This document shows, piece after piece, positions 9,164 to 17,790 of a stretch of DNA of 64,000 nt. Under the pieces are notes generated by a model. That model ran no database searches, was not told where the DNA came from, and worked only from the letters and a program-made list of their open reading frames with translations. The DNA is from Polynucleobacter sp. 80A-SIGWE (GTDB lineage Bacteria > Pseudomonadota > Gammaproteobacteria > Burkholderiales > Burkholderiaceae), in the NCBI RefSeq assembly GCF_018882295.1, contig NZ_JACVOR010000001.1, positions 744,001-808,000 on the forward strand, given 5' to 3'. Position 1 is the stretch's first letter; every line of letters starts with the position of its first letter. The translations under genes and the position numbers were made by a program.

Positions 9164-9198
9164 CATAGCCTAGCTATGTAGTTGGCAACCAAGTTGCC
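9164..9198 (+). other. Two adjacent perfect hairpins before the TonB receptor gene
   Basis: CATAGC-CTA-GCTATG (9164-9178) and GGCAAC-CAA-GTTGCC (9184-9198) lie back to back in the short gap between the DUF2946 gene and the receptor gene. Neither has a T-run, so they look more like RNA processing or stability elements, or a protein site, than terminators. Confidence 0.4.
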
Positions 9199-9220
9199 GT
9201 GATGTTGTGTGGAGAATTAC

Positions 9221-11368
9221 ATGTTTTTGAAGCAAAAGAAAATTAGCGTATGCATTGGCATGCTATGTGGATCGGTATTGATATCTAGTAGTGCTCAGGC
9301 TCAAATTGCACCTCCGCCTGATTACGATCAGAAATTGGCTGATATGGTTGTGACTGCGACGAAATCAGGTACCACTCTTAAGGATATGACTCAGAACACC
9401 ACAATTCTGACGAAAGAAGAGTTGGAGATTGCACCCGACCAAACGATTGATCAAGTTCTTAAAAACCAGACAAGCGTATTTTTAAACGATCAGCCTTATT
9501 ACGAGAAAGATCCAACCGGACAAAGTATTAACGTCCGAGGCTTGGGAAATGCGAGAACTTTAGTTCTGATTGATGGTGTGCCTGCTAATGATGCGATGTA
9601 TGGAACCGTGCAGTGGAATTTAGTGCCAATGTCAGCAATCCAAGATGTCGAGTTTATTCGCGGCGGGGCTTCTAGTCTTTATGGAAATATGGGTATGGGC
9701 GGTGTGATTAACATTACTACCAAGCCCATCAGCGATAACAAGGGCGAGGTGTCGGGAAGTATTGGATCTTACGCAACTGGGACTGCAGCCGTATCAAAAG
9801 AATTTTCAATAAGCGACTCCTTTAAGTTGAGAGCTTCAGCTGATTACTTTAGTACCGAGGGCTACCAAAATATCGCAACAATTTCTCCGTCTTCGCAAGC
9901 CGCCCTTAAGCGTGGGATGGGAAATGAAAGTGCTGAGAGTGCTAACTATCGTTTACAAGGCGCTCTAAAGGTTAGTCGGGACACTGATGGATTCTTCAAT
10001 TTCGGACTTCATTCAATGTCGAACTTACCTACGGGCGGTTACAACTTTGCTAGAAAATCTACCAATGAGACAACGCTTTCCGGCGGCACCACTACAAGGC
10101 TGAATTCTAGTGAGCAAGTTCAGGTCAATGCTTTCTATGAGAACACGACCTTGCAGCAGCAAAATGTAGCCTCAAATAGCCCATATATTAATGCTACCTT
10201 CCACAATCCCTACTACCAAGTTGGGGGCTCAGCTCAATATACAAATAACTTTCAAAATGCAGTAATTGATCAACTTATCTTAAGTGCTGATGCGAAGCAG
10301 TTATCCGCATCAAACTTTCAAAATAACTATAACTCTCCCGGCAATGCAAATTTACAAACTAGTAAATTGGGTGTAATGACTTCTCAGGTTGTTGCTCAGG
10401 GAACGCAAAACTTTTTAGGTATTTTGGGTCAAGTAAAATCAAACTTAACATCTATACCTCTTCAAGCTACCTTATCAGCCAGGGTGGATAACTGGACCAG
10501 TCAGATACCTGTAAATTACACTCAGCAGGTTGGTCAAGCCCAGGTAAGTCAGGCAGTGCCAAATCAGTCTCAAACTAAGTTCAGCCCAAATCTAGGCTTG
10601 TTGTACCGAGCATCAAAAGAGCTTGATTTTAGGGCCGCTGCTTATCAAGCATTTCATGCGCCTGGACTTAACAATTCCATACGTAGTTATGGTTCAGGTT
10701 CTAGTTATGTCAGCAATAATCCACTGCTAACCCCAGAAAATATGACTGGTTATGAGATTGGATCTGATTACCGATGGAGATCCGGTTTTATACAGGTAAC
10801 TGGATTTAATGCAAATGTAACAAATGCTATTGCTACGTACACTATGACAAGCGCTCAAATCGCAAGTACATGCGCGCCAGTATGCACGGCTGGGGCAAAA
10901 TCCTATAGTAATGATCAGTCGTTAAGAAGTACTGGTTTAGAGTTGCAGGCTCACTATGACATTAGCTCTAAATGGGCAACAGATTTAGGGTATACGCTCA
11001 CCAAGGCTGTATTAACTTCCACCTATGGGGCAATTAGTCAGGCATTGAACCCAACTGGCGTTCAGATTGCTGGAACACCAAGAAATATGGGTAGTGCAAG
11101 CCTTACATATTTTCCGGTACCAAAGGCAAGTTTGACTGCCTCAGTGCGTTATATTGGAAATTCTTGGTATGACACGGCTCATACTTCGCCAATACCGGCA
11201 TATGCTGTAGTGGGTGCAAGAGCTAACTACGAGGTAACTCCAAATGCAACTGTTTACTTGAGTGCTGTGAACTTATTAAACCGTAATTACGTAACATTTG
11301 GTTCCGGCTCTCAATACATTGCTGGTCAGCCTCAAACAATCACTGTTGGTGGTCGGATAACATTTTGA
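9221..11368 (+). CDS. TonB-dependent outer-membrane receptor, probably for copper
   Basis: With the ATG at 9221 (GGAG at 9211-9214) the protein is 715 residues; an in-frame GTG at 9209 would add four residues but has no ribosome site. A signal peptide ends at SSSAQA. DMVVTATKSG serves as a TonB-box-like start of the plug domain (about 40-160, with LVLIDGVPAND and IEFIRGG-like VEFIRGGASSLYGNMGMGG), followed by a 22-strand barrel ending in the aromatic C-terminal residue (GGRITF). It should import a chelated metal or cofactor using TonB energy. Copper is inferred from the PCu(A)C, TlpA and DUF2946 genes in the same operon. A siderophore or other ligand is possible. Confidence 0.85.
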   Translation: MFLKQKKISVCIGMLCGSVLISSSAQAQIAPPPDYDQKLADMVVTATKSGTTLKDMTQNTTILTKEELEIAPDQTIDQVLKNQTSVFLNDQPYYEKDPTGQSINVRGLGNARTLVLIDGVPANDAMYGTVQWNLVPMSAIQDVEFIRGGASSLYGNMGMGGVINITTKPISDNKGEVSGSIGSYATGTAAVSKEFSISDSFKLRASADYFSTEGYQNIATISPSSQAALKRGMGNESAESANYRLQGALKVSRDTDGFFNFGLHSMSNLPTGGYNFARKSTNETTLSGGTTTRLNSSEQVQVNAFYENTTLQQQNVASNSPYINATFHNPYYQVGGSAQYTNNFQNAVIDQLILSADAKQLSASNFQNNYNSPGNANLQTSKLGVMTSQVVAQGTQNFLGILGQVKSNLTSIPLQATLSARVDNWTSQIPVNYTQQVGQAQVSQAVPNQSQTKFSPNLGLLYRASKELDFRAAAYQAFHAPGLNNSIRSYGSGSSYVSNNPLLTPENMTGYEIGSDYRWRSGFIQVTGFNANVTNAIATYTMTSAQIASTCAPVCTAGAKSYSNDQSLRSTGLELQAHYDISSKWATDLGYTLTKAVLTSTYGAISQALNPTGVQIAGTPRNMGSASLTYFPVPKASLTASVRYIGNSWYDTAHTSPIPAYAVVGARANYEVTPNATVYLSAVNLLNRNYVTFGSGSQYIAGQPQTITVGGRITF

Positions 11369-12633
11369 TAACAATAAAAAACTCACTTCATTTCAAGCCA
11401 CGTGACGTGGCCAAGGTTTTAATTCTGAGTCTCTTGGTATGGGGTGGGATTGATCTGGCCGTTGCTCAAATGGACCACGCATCCCACTCCGGAGCGAGTG
11501 CGCCTGCCAAGCCTTCTTCATCATGCAAGGGATCGGGTTTAGATTGCGCGAATTCTGCAACGCCATTTTTGGGTAAGGATGGTAAGTTGCTTCTGGCCTG
11601 GACTGGTGGTGGATTTGTTTCAGTTGCTAAATCTGATGATTTGGGAAAGACGTTTACATCCCCTATAGTTATTGCGGAACATGGAAAATCTCTGGACGCT
11701 GGAAGTGATGCTCGCCCACAAATCGTTTCTGATTCCAAAGGTAATATATTTCTGGCTTATGCATTTTTCAAAGATGGTAATTGGAATGCACAGATTAATA
11801 CTGCTCGATCCTCCGACGGAGGTCTCAGTTTTACGACCCCCATCCCGCTGATAAAAAATGGTTCTAGCGAGCGCTTTCCTTCAATGGTGATTGGTAAAGA
11901 TGACTCCATATTCTTGGCTTGGATTGATAAGCGTTTAGTTGCTGATGCGAAGAAGTCGGGTAATCCGCGTCTTGGTGGATCCATCGCTTACTCATTTTCA
12001 AATGATGCTGGGAAAACGTTTCAGCCTGAGAAAATAGCTAATGAACAGAGTTGTGAATGCTGTCGTATAGGTTCCAGCATTGATCCAAAGGGTGGGGTAG
12101 TCATTGTTTATCGAGCTATTTTCCCTGGTGGTATACGTGATCACGCCACGCAGTTAATTAAGGAATCCTCGTCCGGAAAAATTCGCAGAGTCTCTAAAGA
12201 TGAATGGAAGACTGATGCTTGCCCTCACCATGGCCCTGCAATCACAGTTTCTAGTGCTGGAAAAATGCATGTGGCTTGGTTTACTCAGGGAGCTGCTCGA
12301 TCTGGAGTGTTCTATTCCAACTCTAGTAATCAGGGCGAAACCTACTCGAATCCAATCAGAATTGGAGGTGAGCATGAGAATGTTTCGCGCCCTTATCTCC
12401 TCGCTCAGGATAAGTCCATTTGGTTAGTTTGGAAGGGGTTTGATGGGGTAAAGACATCTGTGTACCTTAAGAAATCACCGGATGATGGCGTTACATGGTC
12501 TCAGGCAACCTTGATTGCGCAGACAAGTGCTTATTCAGATCACCCTCTGTTAATTAGTAATGGGGGCGATGTCTTTTTATCTTGGCTAACCCGAGCCGAT
12601 GGCTATCAAGTCATTAAACTAAACGGCAAATGA
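11365..12633 (+). CDS. Exported sialidase-like beta-propeller with Cys/His clusters
   Basis: This 422-residue protein carries an N-terminal signal sequence (VLILSLLVWGGIDLAVA) and five Asp-box-like repeats (SDDLGKTF, SSDGGLSF, SNDAGKTF, SNQGETY, SPDDGVTW near residues 90, 149, 213, 320 and 372), the mark of BNR/sialidase beta-propellers. It also has CECC near 229, CPHHGP near 285 and a Met/His-rich mature N-terminus (MDHASHSG). These look like metal ligands more than glycosidase residues. The start is probably the TTG at 11365, overlapping the receptor stop by 4 bp; no ATG exists before the mature part. A periplasmic copper-binding role is inferred from its operon. Confidence 0.7.
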   Translation: MITIKNSLHFKPRDVAKVLILSLLVWGGIDLAVAQMDHASHSGASAPAKPSSSCKGSGLDCANSATPFLGKDGKLLLAWTGGGFVSVAKSDDLGKTFTSPIVIAEHGKSLDAGSDARPQIVSDSKGNIFLAYAFFKDGNWNAQINTARSSDGGLSFTTPIPLIKNGSSERFPSMVIGKDDSIFLAWIDKRLVADAKKSGNPRLGGSIAYSFSNDAGKTFQPEKIANEQSCECCRIGSSIDPKGGVVIVYRAIFPGGIRDHATQLIKESSSGKIRRVSKDEWKTDACPHHGPAITVSSAGKMHVAWFTQGAARSGVFYSNSSNQGETYSNPIRIGGEHENVSRPYLLAQDKSIWLVWKGFDGVKTSVYLKKSPDDGVTWSQATLIAQTSAYSDHPLLISNGGDVFLSWLTRADGYQVIKLNGK

Positions 12634-13112
12634 TGAAAAAAATACTTTTTACCCTTTCTCTATTTGTTCTGACAATGCACACTGCCTTTGCGGATGTATC
12701 CACTATTCAGGCTTATCAGAAAGGGGATTGGAGCTCTTTATTAAAGAAAAATGCTGGCCAAGCAGTGGCCGTTCATTTTTGGGGCGTCACTTGTGCGCCT
12801 TGCGCAAGAGAAATGCCTCAATGGGGCACGTTTCTCTCCACGGATAGAAGTGCGAAGGTGATATTCATTCAGGTTGATGAAGTACCCCTCGAAGCGACTA
12901 AAAAAATGTTAGCTAAGGCCGGCTTAGATAAAGCTTCCAGCTATTACTTAAATACTCCCTTCGATGATTATTTTCGCCATGAAATTGATCCGCAGTGGCG
13001 TGGTGAAACTCCAATGACTTTGTTGATTGATAAAAATGGAAAGATAGTCCGGAAAATAGGGCCGATAAATTTTGTTGAGTTAAAGAAGTGGTTCGCTAAA
13101 GGTGTTTATTAA
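12630..13112 (+). CDS. TlpA-like periplasmic thioredoxin
   Basis: The 160-residue protein has a signal peptide (ILFTLSLFVLTMHTAFA) and a thioredoxin fold with active site WGVTCAPCAREMP and the cis-proline loop TPMTLLID. TlpA-type proteins reduce cysteines of copper-binding proteins, for instance for cytochrome oxidase assembly. It overlaps the stop of the beta-propeller gene by 4 bp and is followed after 15 bp by the PCu(A)C chaperone gene, a partner known for TlpA. It probably keeps copper-binding thiols of this operon reduced. A second ATG at 12633 is an alternative start. Confidence 0.82.
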   Translation: MMKKILFTLSLFVLTMHTAFADVSTIQAYQKGDWSSLLKKNAGQAVAVHFWGVTCAPCAREMPQWGTFLSTDRSAKVIFIQVDEVPLEATKKMLAKAGLDKASSYYLNTPFDDYFRHEIDPQWRGETPMTLLIDKNGKIVRKIGPINFVELKKWFAKGVY

Positions 13113-13127
13113 TTTAAGGAGAGTAAT

Positions 13128-13592
13128 TTGAAAAATATTGTGATTGGTTTAATTTCTTTGTCTGCGGCAGCATTTACTACTGGAGCCTATGCTCAAAACG
13201 CAAAAGTGGGCTCTCTGCAAATTGAGAATGCCTATACCCGTTCAACTGTGCCGGGCCAAATGGCTGCTGGTGGTTTTATGAAGATCGAAAACAAAGGTGG
13301 CGTGGATTTATTGGTATCAGCTAGCTCTCCAGTGGCTGGCGAGGTGCAACTGCATGAGATGGCCATGGAAGGCAATGTCATGAAAATGCGTCAAGTGAAA
13401 GATATCCCCGTGCCAGCAGGTGGTGCCGTTGAATTAAAGCCAGGCGGTATGCATTTGATGTTCATGAATATCAAGGCGCCATTAACTGCAGGCGAGACTG
13501 TTCCAGTTAAGCTCAAGTTTGCTAAAGCGGGTGAGGTGGAAGTGAAGATGCCTGTGAATGCTATGGGTAATTCTGGAGCTATGAAGCACTAA
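13128..13592 (+). CDS. Periplasmic copper chaperone PCu(A)C
   Basis: The 154-residue protein has a signal peptide ending at AYA, then the PCu(A)C (DUF461) fold. The copper motif is readable: LHEM, then MKM, then MHLM, matching the H(M)X10MX21HXM pattern for Cu(I). Such chaperones hand copper to the CuA or CuB centre of cytochrome oxidases. The start is TTG at 13128, supported by AAGGAGAG at 13117-13123. It is the last gene of the operon and is followed by a strong terminator. Confidence 0.9.
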   Translation: MKNIVIGLISLSAAAFTTGAYAQNAKVGSLQIENAYTRSTVPGQMAAGGFMKIENKGGVDLLVSASSPVAGEVQLHEMAMEGNVMKMRQVKDIPVPAGGAVELKPGGMHLMFMNIKAPLTAGETVPVKLKFAKAGEVEVKMPVNAMGNSGAMKH

Positions 13593-13625
13593 GCACATAG
13601 TTTTTTGCATTCAGCTTCGGCATTA

Positions 13626-13657
13626 AAAAAGCCCCTAGTTTTACTTAGGGGCTTTTT
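13626..13657. terminator. Bidirectional terminator between the copper operon and ilvD
   Basis: AAAAAGCCCCTA (13626-13637) pairs perfectly with TAGGGGCTTTTT (13646-13657) around an 8-nt loop. A- and T-runs on both sides let it serve the plus-strand operon and the minus-strand ilvD gene. Confidence 0.92.
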
Positions 13658-13687
13658 GTTTTGATGCTTTGGATTTATTGCTTATGG

Positions 13688-15376
13688 TTAATCCAAATTG
13701 AGATCGGTTACTGCACCTTTACTTGCAGTGCTCGCAAGGTGAGCATACTTAGCAAGTAAGCCACGGGTATAGCGTGGTTTAGGTTGTACCCAGGCAGCGC
13801 GACGCTTCGCAATCTCTTCATCGCTCACATTGAGTTGAATGAGTAACTTATGGGCATCGATCGTCACCGAGTCACCTTCGTGAATAAGGGCAATTACACC
13901 GCCCACAAAAGCCTCAGGGGCAACGTGACCTACAACCATTCCCCAAGTGCCGCCAGAAAAGCGTCCATCAGTGATGAGGCCTACTGTCTCGCCTAAGCCT
14001 TGACCAACGAGGGCAGAGGTAGGGGCAAGCATCTCACGCATACCAGGGCCGCCTTTAGGGCCTTCATAACGAATCACCATGACGTCACCGTCTTTGATCT
14101 TTTGCGCCATGATGGCTGCCATTGCATCATCTTCGGAATCAAATACACGAGCAGGGCCAGTAATGGATGGGTTCTTGAGACCAGTAATCTTGGCAACACA
14201 ACCTTCAGGAGAGATGTTGCCCTTCAGAATAGCTAAGTGACCTTGCTTGTACAGCGGGTTGTCTAAAGTGCGAATCACCTTTTGATCGGCGCGCGGTACT
14301 GATGGAACGTCTTTCAATGTTTCAGCAATCGTTTTGCCAGTAATCGTTATGCAATCGCCATGCAATAGTCCGCCATCTAGCAAGATCTTCATGACTTGCG
14401 GAATACCGCCAGCTTCATGAAGGTCGGTTGCCAAATATTGTCCAGAAGGCTTCATATCGACGATGACGGGAACACGCTTACGAATGCGCTCAAAGTCATC
14501 AATAGTCCAGTCGATCTCAGCAGCGCTGGTGATAGCTAGATAATGGAGAACAGCGTTAGTGGATCCACCAACAGCCATGATCACACTAACTGCATTCTCA
14601 ATCGATTTTTTGGTGATGATGTCGCGTGGACGTAAATTATTCTTAATTGCCTCAACTAGCACTAAAGCTGAGTCATGAGCACTGGCAACCTTCTCGGCAT
14701 CTACATTGGACATAGTAGAAGAGTAGGGCAGGCTCATACCTAAAGCTTCAAAGGAGGAGCTCATGGTGTTTGCAGTGTACATACCGCCGCAAGAGCCGCT
14801 ACCTGGGCAAGCATGTTGCTCTACGCCCTTGAGGTCTTCCTCACTCATGCGACCAGAGGTGAATTCACCAACAGCTTCAAATGCGGAAACAATGTTCAGA
14901 TCTTTGCCTTTGAAGTGACCTGGCTTAATCGTTCCACCATAAACATAAATACTGGGTACGTTAGTGCGTGCCATCGCCATCATGCCGCCCGGCATGTTCT
15001 TATCGCAACCGCCGATGACTAGAACACCGTCTTGCCATAAGCCGTTGACGCAAGTTTCAATACTGTCCGCAATCACTTCACGTGAGATGAGGGAGTACTT
15101 CATGCCTTCAGTACCCATGCCAATACCATCGGAGACAGTGGGTGTTCCAAACATTTGCGCTTTTGCACCAGCTTCTTCAAGAGCAGCTACCGCTGCGTCT
15201 GCCAGTTTTTGCAAACCGCTATTACAAGGGGTGATGGTGGAATGACCATTTGCTACACCAACCATCGGCTTAACAAAATCCTTCTCTTCATAGCCCATCG
15301 CGTAATACATTGAGCGATTGGGTGCGCGAGCAACCCCTTCGGTGACATTGCGCGAGCGTTCATTGAGGCGTTTCAT
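13688..15376 (-). CDS. ilvD: Dihydroxy-acid dehydratase IlvD
   Basis: The 562-residue enzyme dehydrates 2,3-dihydroxy-isovalerate and the related methylvalerate to 2-keto acids in valine and isoleucine synthesis. Fe-S cluster ligand motifs are visible: PCNSG near residue 52, CDKNMPGG near 125 and [16 protein letters not shown] near 197. The C-terminal [11 protein letters not shown] motif is also typical. Length is normal for the shorter IlvD class. It is transcribed alone, ends at a shared terminator and has a roughly 200-bp upstream region without a clear promoter. Confidence 0.95.
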   Translation of the reverse strand: MKRLNERSRNVTEGVARAPNRSMYYAMGYEEKDFVKPMVGVANGHSTITPCNSGLQKLADAAVAALEEAGAKAQMFGTPTVSDGIGMGTEGMKYSLISREVIADSIETCVNGLWQDGVLVIGGCDKNMPGGMMAMARTNVPSIYVYGGTIKPGHFKGKDLNIVSAFEAVGEFTSGRMSEEDLKGVEQHACPGSGSCGGMYTANTMSSSFEALGMSLPYSSTMSNVDAEKVASAHDSALVLVEAIKNNLRPRDIITKKSIENAVSVIMAVGGSTNAVLHYLAITSAAEIDWTIDDFERIRKRVPVIVDMKPSGQYLATDLHEAGGIPQVMKILLDGGLLHGDCITITGKTIAETLKDVPSVPRADQKVIRTLDNPLYKQGHLAILKGNISPEGCVAKITGLKNPSITGPARVFDSEDDAMAAIMAQKIKDGDVMVIRYEGPKGGPGMREMLAPTSALVGQGLGETVGLITDGRFSGGTWGMVVGHVAPEAFVGGVIALIHEGDSVTIDAHKLLIQLNVSDEEIAKRRAAWVQPKPRYTRGLLAKYAHLASTASKGAVTDLNLD

Positions 15377-15534
15377 GCTGATATTGACTCCAGAAAAGAA
15401 TTTGTCGAAAAGCTCTATTGTGCCGTGAGACCAGTAGAAGCGCAGGGGTTTATGTAGTCTTTCCTATGCTCCTGTCATGCGCCGCAACAAGCAGATTTCT
15501 CTATTGTATTTGCTGATTGGGCCTCATTATTAGC

Positions 15535-15574
15535 TTGAGAGCTAATATCCTTGGTAAAAAAGCTGCGGTACATT
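15535..15574 (+). promoter_or_regulatory. Shared promoter element, copy 1 (before response regulator)
   Basis: TTGAGAGCTAATATCCTTGGT (15535-15555) closely resembles the element at 16236-16254. In both, exactly 12 nt separate the xTGGTx hexamer from a -10 box (here TACATT, 15569-15574), and neither has a good -35, which suggests an activator-dependent promoter. The 5' part overlaps a perfect hairpin ATTAGCT-TGAG-AGCTAAT (15529-15546). Confidence 0.45.
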
Positions 15575-15605
15575 GCCTTATCTATTACTTTTCCTTTTAA
15601 ATTCA

Positions 15606-16232
15606 ATGACTAAAGTTGGCCATATTTACCTAATCGACGACGATGAGTCGATGCGTACCTCTTTAAGCAGAATGCTCAAGGATGTAGGTTATATCGTGGA
15701 GGATTTCTCCTCTGCTGTGACATTTTTAGAGGATTCACTACCTGTAGCACCTGCAGTTATCTTGCTCGACATGCAAATGCCAGATATGACTGGCCTAGAT
15801 CTACAGGAAAAATTGATCCAACTTGGTCGTAAAACCCCGATTGTGTTTGTGAGCGGCCAGAGCCACCCCCATCAAATCGTCAAAAGCCTGAAGCGCGGAG
15901 CGGTTGATTTCCTCTTTAAACCCTTCAATTTGGAGGATTTATTGAAGGCTGTTGCCGATGCCCTGGAGTTTGATAGACGTCAGCTCAAACGCGTTTCTAA
16001 AGAGGTGGAAACCAAGAAAGACTATGCGACCCTCACGCCTAGAGAAAAGGAAGTCTGCTTTTGGCTGGTCAAGGGATTGCTTAATAAAGATATTGCCGTC
16101 AAACTGGGAACAACAGATGCCACGATTAAGGTCCATAAGGCTAGAGTGATGGACAAGATGCATGTGGAGTCAGTTCAAACATTGGTAGCAAAGTATCTTG
16201 AATCCGATTTAGAAAACATCCAGAAAAGCTAG
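15606..16232 (+). CDS. FixJ/NarL-type response regulator
   Basis: From the ATG at 15606 the protein has 208 residues: an N-terminal receiver domain with acidic pocket IDDDE, phospho-acceptor LLDMQMPDMTG and conserved lysine FKPF, then a LuxR-type HTH (LTPREKEVCFWLVKGLLNKDIA ... KVHKARVMDKM in parts). A TTG 33 nt upstream in frame would add a hydrophobic stretch and is less likely. There is no sensor kinase gene next to it, so its partner lies elsewhere. The shared promoter element before this gene and the next suggests autoregulation and control of its neighbour; this is inference. Confidence 0.88.
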   Translation: MTKVGHIYLIDDDESMRTSLSRMLKDVGYIVEDFSSAVTFLEDSLPVAPAVILLDMQMPDMTGLDLQEKLIQLGRKTPIVFVSGQSHPHQIVKSLKRGAVDFLFKPFNLEDLLKAVADALEFDRRQLKRVSKEVETKKDYATLTPREKEVCFWLVKGLLNKDIAVKLGTTDATIKVHKARVMDKMHVESVQTLVAKYLESDLENIQKS

Positions 16233-16235
16233 CTC

Positions 16236-16273
16236 TTGAGCTAATTTCCCTGGTGTTATATAGGCACTATTAT
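16236..16273 (+). promoter_or_regulatory. Shared promoter element, copy 2 (before RodZ-like gene)
   Basis: TTGAGCTAATTTCCCTGGT (16236-16254) matches copy 1 apart from a 2-nt gap and two substitutions. It is followed, after the same 12-nt interval, by TATTAT (16268-16273), 40 nt upstream of the GTG start at 16314. Confidence 0.45.
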
Positions 16274-16313
16274 TGGGCATCATTTCGACAGATAAATCAC
16301 TTTAAATACTTTC

Positions 16314-17366
16314 GTGACTGCTAATACTAAGCTACCTGAGATTCGTAAAGAGGCATTTGCTCAAGCCAGGGAAAAGCTCGCCCTCAGCGCAAAAGATCTC
16401 GGTGGTATGGCTTGTCTTTCACATCATCAAATCTCTCAAATTGAAAATGGCGAGTCCAGCTATTTCTACGGAGCTCAGAATAAATTTACCGCTGCTAAGA
16501 AAGTAGCAAAGCTTCTGAACTTAAGTGATGAGGAAGCATTTGACTATGGCTCTCAAGCCCCAGTAAAAATTATTGAAGAGTCAAAAGTTGAAGAGCCTAT
16601 TAAAGCTCCAGCAAAAAAAGCGCAGTCAAAAAAAGAAGCTGTAGCAGTTAAAGAGGTAGTGGAGGAGACTCAAGCTCCCGTATTAGTGACTGAAGAAGAA
16701 AAAAAAGATCCAGTCCAAAAAGCAGAAACTACAAAAGTAGAACCTGCAAAAGTTACCCTAAAACAAACTCCTTTTTCCGCAGCTTCATCAAGCTCAAAGC
16801 CTACCTCATCAAAGAAGATGTTTCTTTGGCTCAGCGTATTGGCTGCGCTGGTGTTCTCAGTAATTAACTTGCGCCCACTCTTTTTTGCTGACAAGCCAGA
16901 AGAAATCGTTGTTGTCAAAGAAGAAATTATTGAACCAGCTCCTGCTGCAACCCCAGTAGAGCCTGCGCCAGTCGCCCCAGCCGCGGCTGTGCCAGCAGTG
17001 CCGGTTCCTGCGGCTAGTGCCGAGGCCTCAACAGCTTGCCCGGCTGAGGAAGGCATTATTAGCTATAAGCCTGATGCGCCCCGTAAGGCTGCGGATATGG
17101 TTTACGTGCAAGTTAAAACCAAGCAAGTGATTTGCGTAAGTGATGCTTCTGGAAAGATACAGAACAAGATGGTTGAGCCTGGTGTGGGCGCATCCTTTTA
17201 TGGCAAGCCGCCGTTTAAAGTGCTGACTGGTGGCCTTGCTCAGGCAGACGTATTTTTTCAAGGCGCAAAAGTGCGCCTGACAAATTTGAATTACAAAACC
17301 TTGATATTGGAAGCTGCTGAAGTGGTGGCACCACCCGTAGACCGGACAGATTCTCAGCAGCGCTAA
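16314..17366 (+). CDS. RodZ-like membrane protein with cytoplasmic HTH domain
   Basis: The 350-residue protein has an N-terminal Xre/Cro-type HTH (about 10-65, with LACLSHHQISQIENGES-like residues), a Lys/Glu/Ala-rich linker (about 75-165), one membrane segment (about 169-190, FLWLSVLAALVFSVI), a Pro/Ala-rich periplasmic stretch and a C-terminal beta domain with GKPPFKVLTG, as in DUF4115 of RodZ. RodZ links MreB to the cell-shape machinery; whether this orphan does so is uncertain, because canonical rodZ normally lies by ispG or type IV pilus genes. The start is GTG with no Shine-Dalgarno sequence. A stable hairpin overlaps its stop codon. Confidence 0.7.
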   Translation: MTANTKLPEIRKEAFAQAREKLALSAKDLGGMACLSHHQISQIENGESSYFYGAQNKFTAAKKVAKLLNLSDEEAFDYGSQAPVKIIEESKVEEPIKAPAKKAQSKKEAVAVKEVVEETQAPVLVTEEEKKDPVQKAETTKVEPAKVTLKQTPFSAASSSSKPTSSKKMFLWLSVLAALVFSVINLRPLFFADKPEEIVVVKEEIIEPAPAATPVEPAPVAPAAAVPAVPVPAASAEASTACPAEEGIISYKPDAPRKAADMVYVQVKTKQVICVSDASGKIQNKMVEPGVGASFYGKPPFKVLTGGLAQADVFFQGAKVRLTNLNYKTLILEAAEVVAPPVDRTDSQQR

Positions 17367-17385
17367 CCCTTCGGAGGATTAGCGC
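17360..17385. terminator. Hairpin between convergent RodZ-like and P-II genes
   Basis: GCGCTAA (17360-17366) pairs with TTAGCGC (17379-17385), enclosing a cUUCGg tetraloop (17369-17374). It contains the stop codon of the upstream gene. No long T-run follows on either strand, so it may act as a weak terminator or as 3'-end protection. Confidence 0.45.
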
Positions 17386-17400
17386 ATTGAATGCTGATGC

Positions 17401-17748
<348 letters not shown>

Positions 17749-17790
17749 TTAATACAGTAATCATACCTAGAACTGAAAACGAATGCCCAG

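Noticed and set aside
16670-17056. A 128-residue reading frame antisense to the RodZ-like gene
   Set aside because: It is low-complexity (Ala/Gly/Thr/Ser) and mirrors the Pro/Ala- and Lys/Glu-rich sense protein; no ribosome site.
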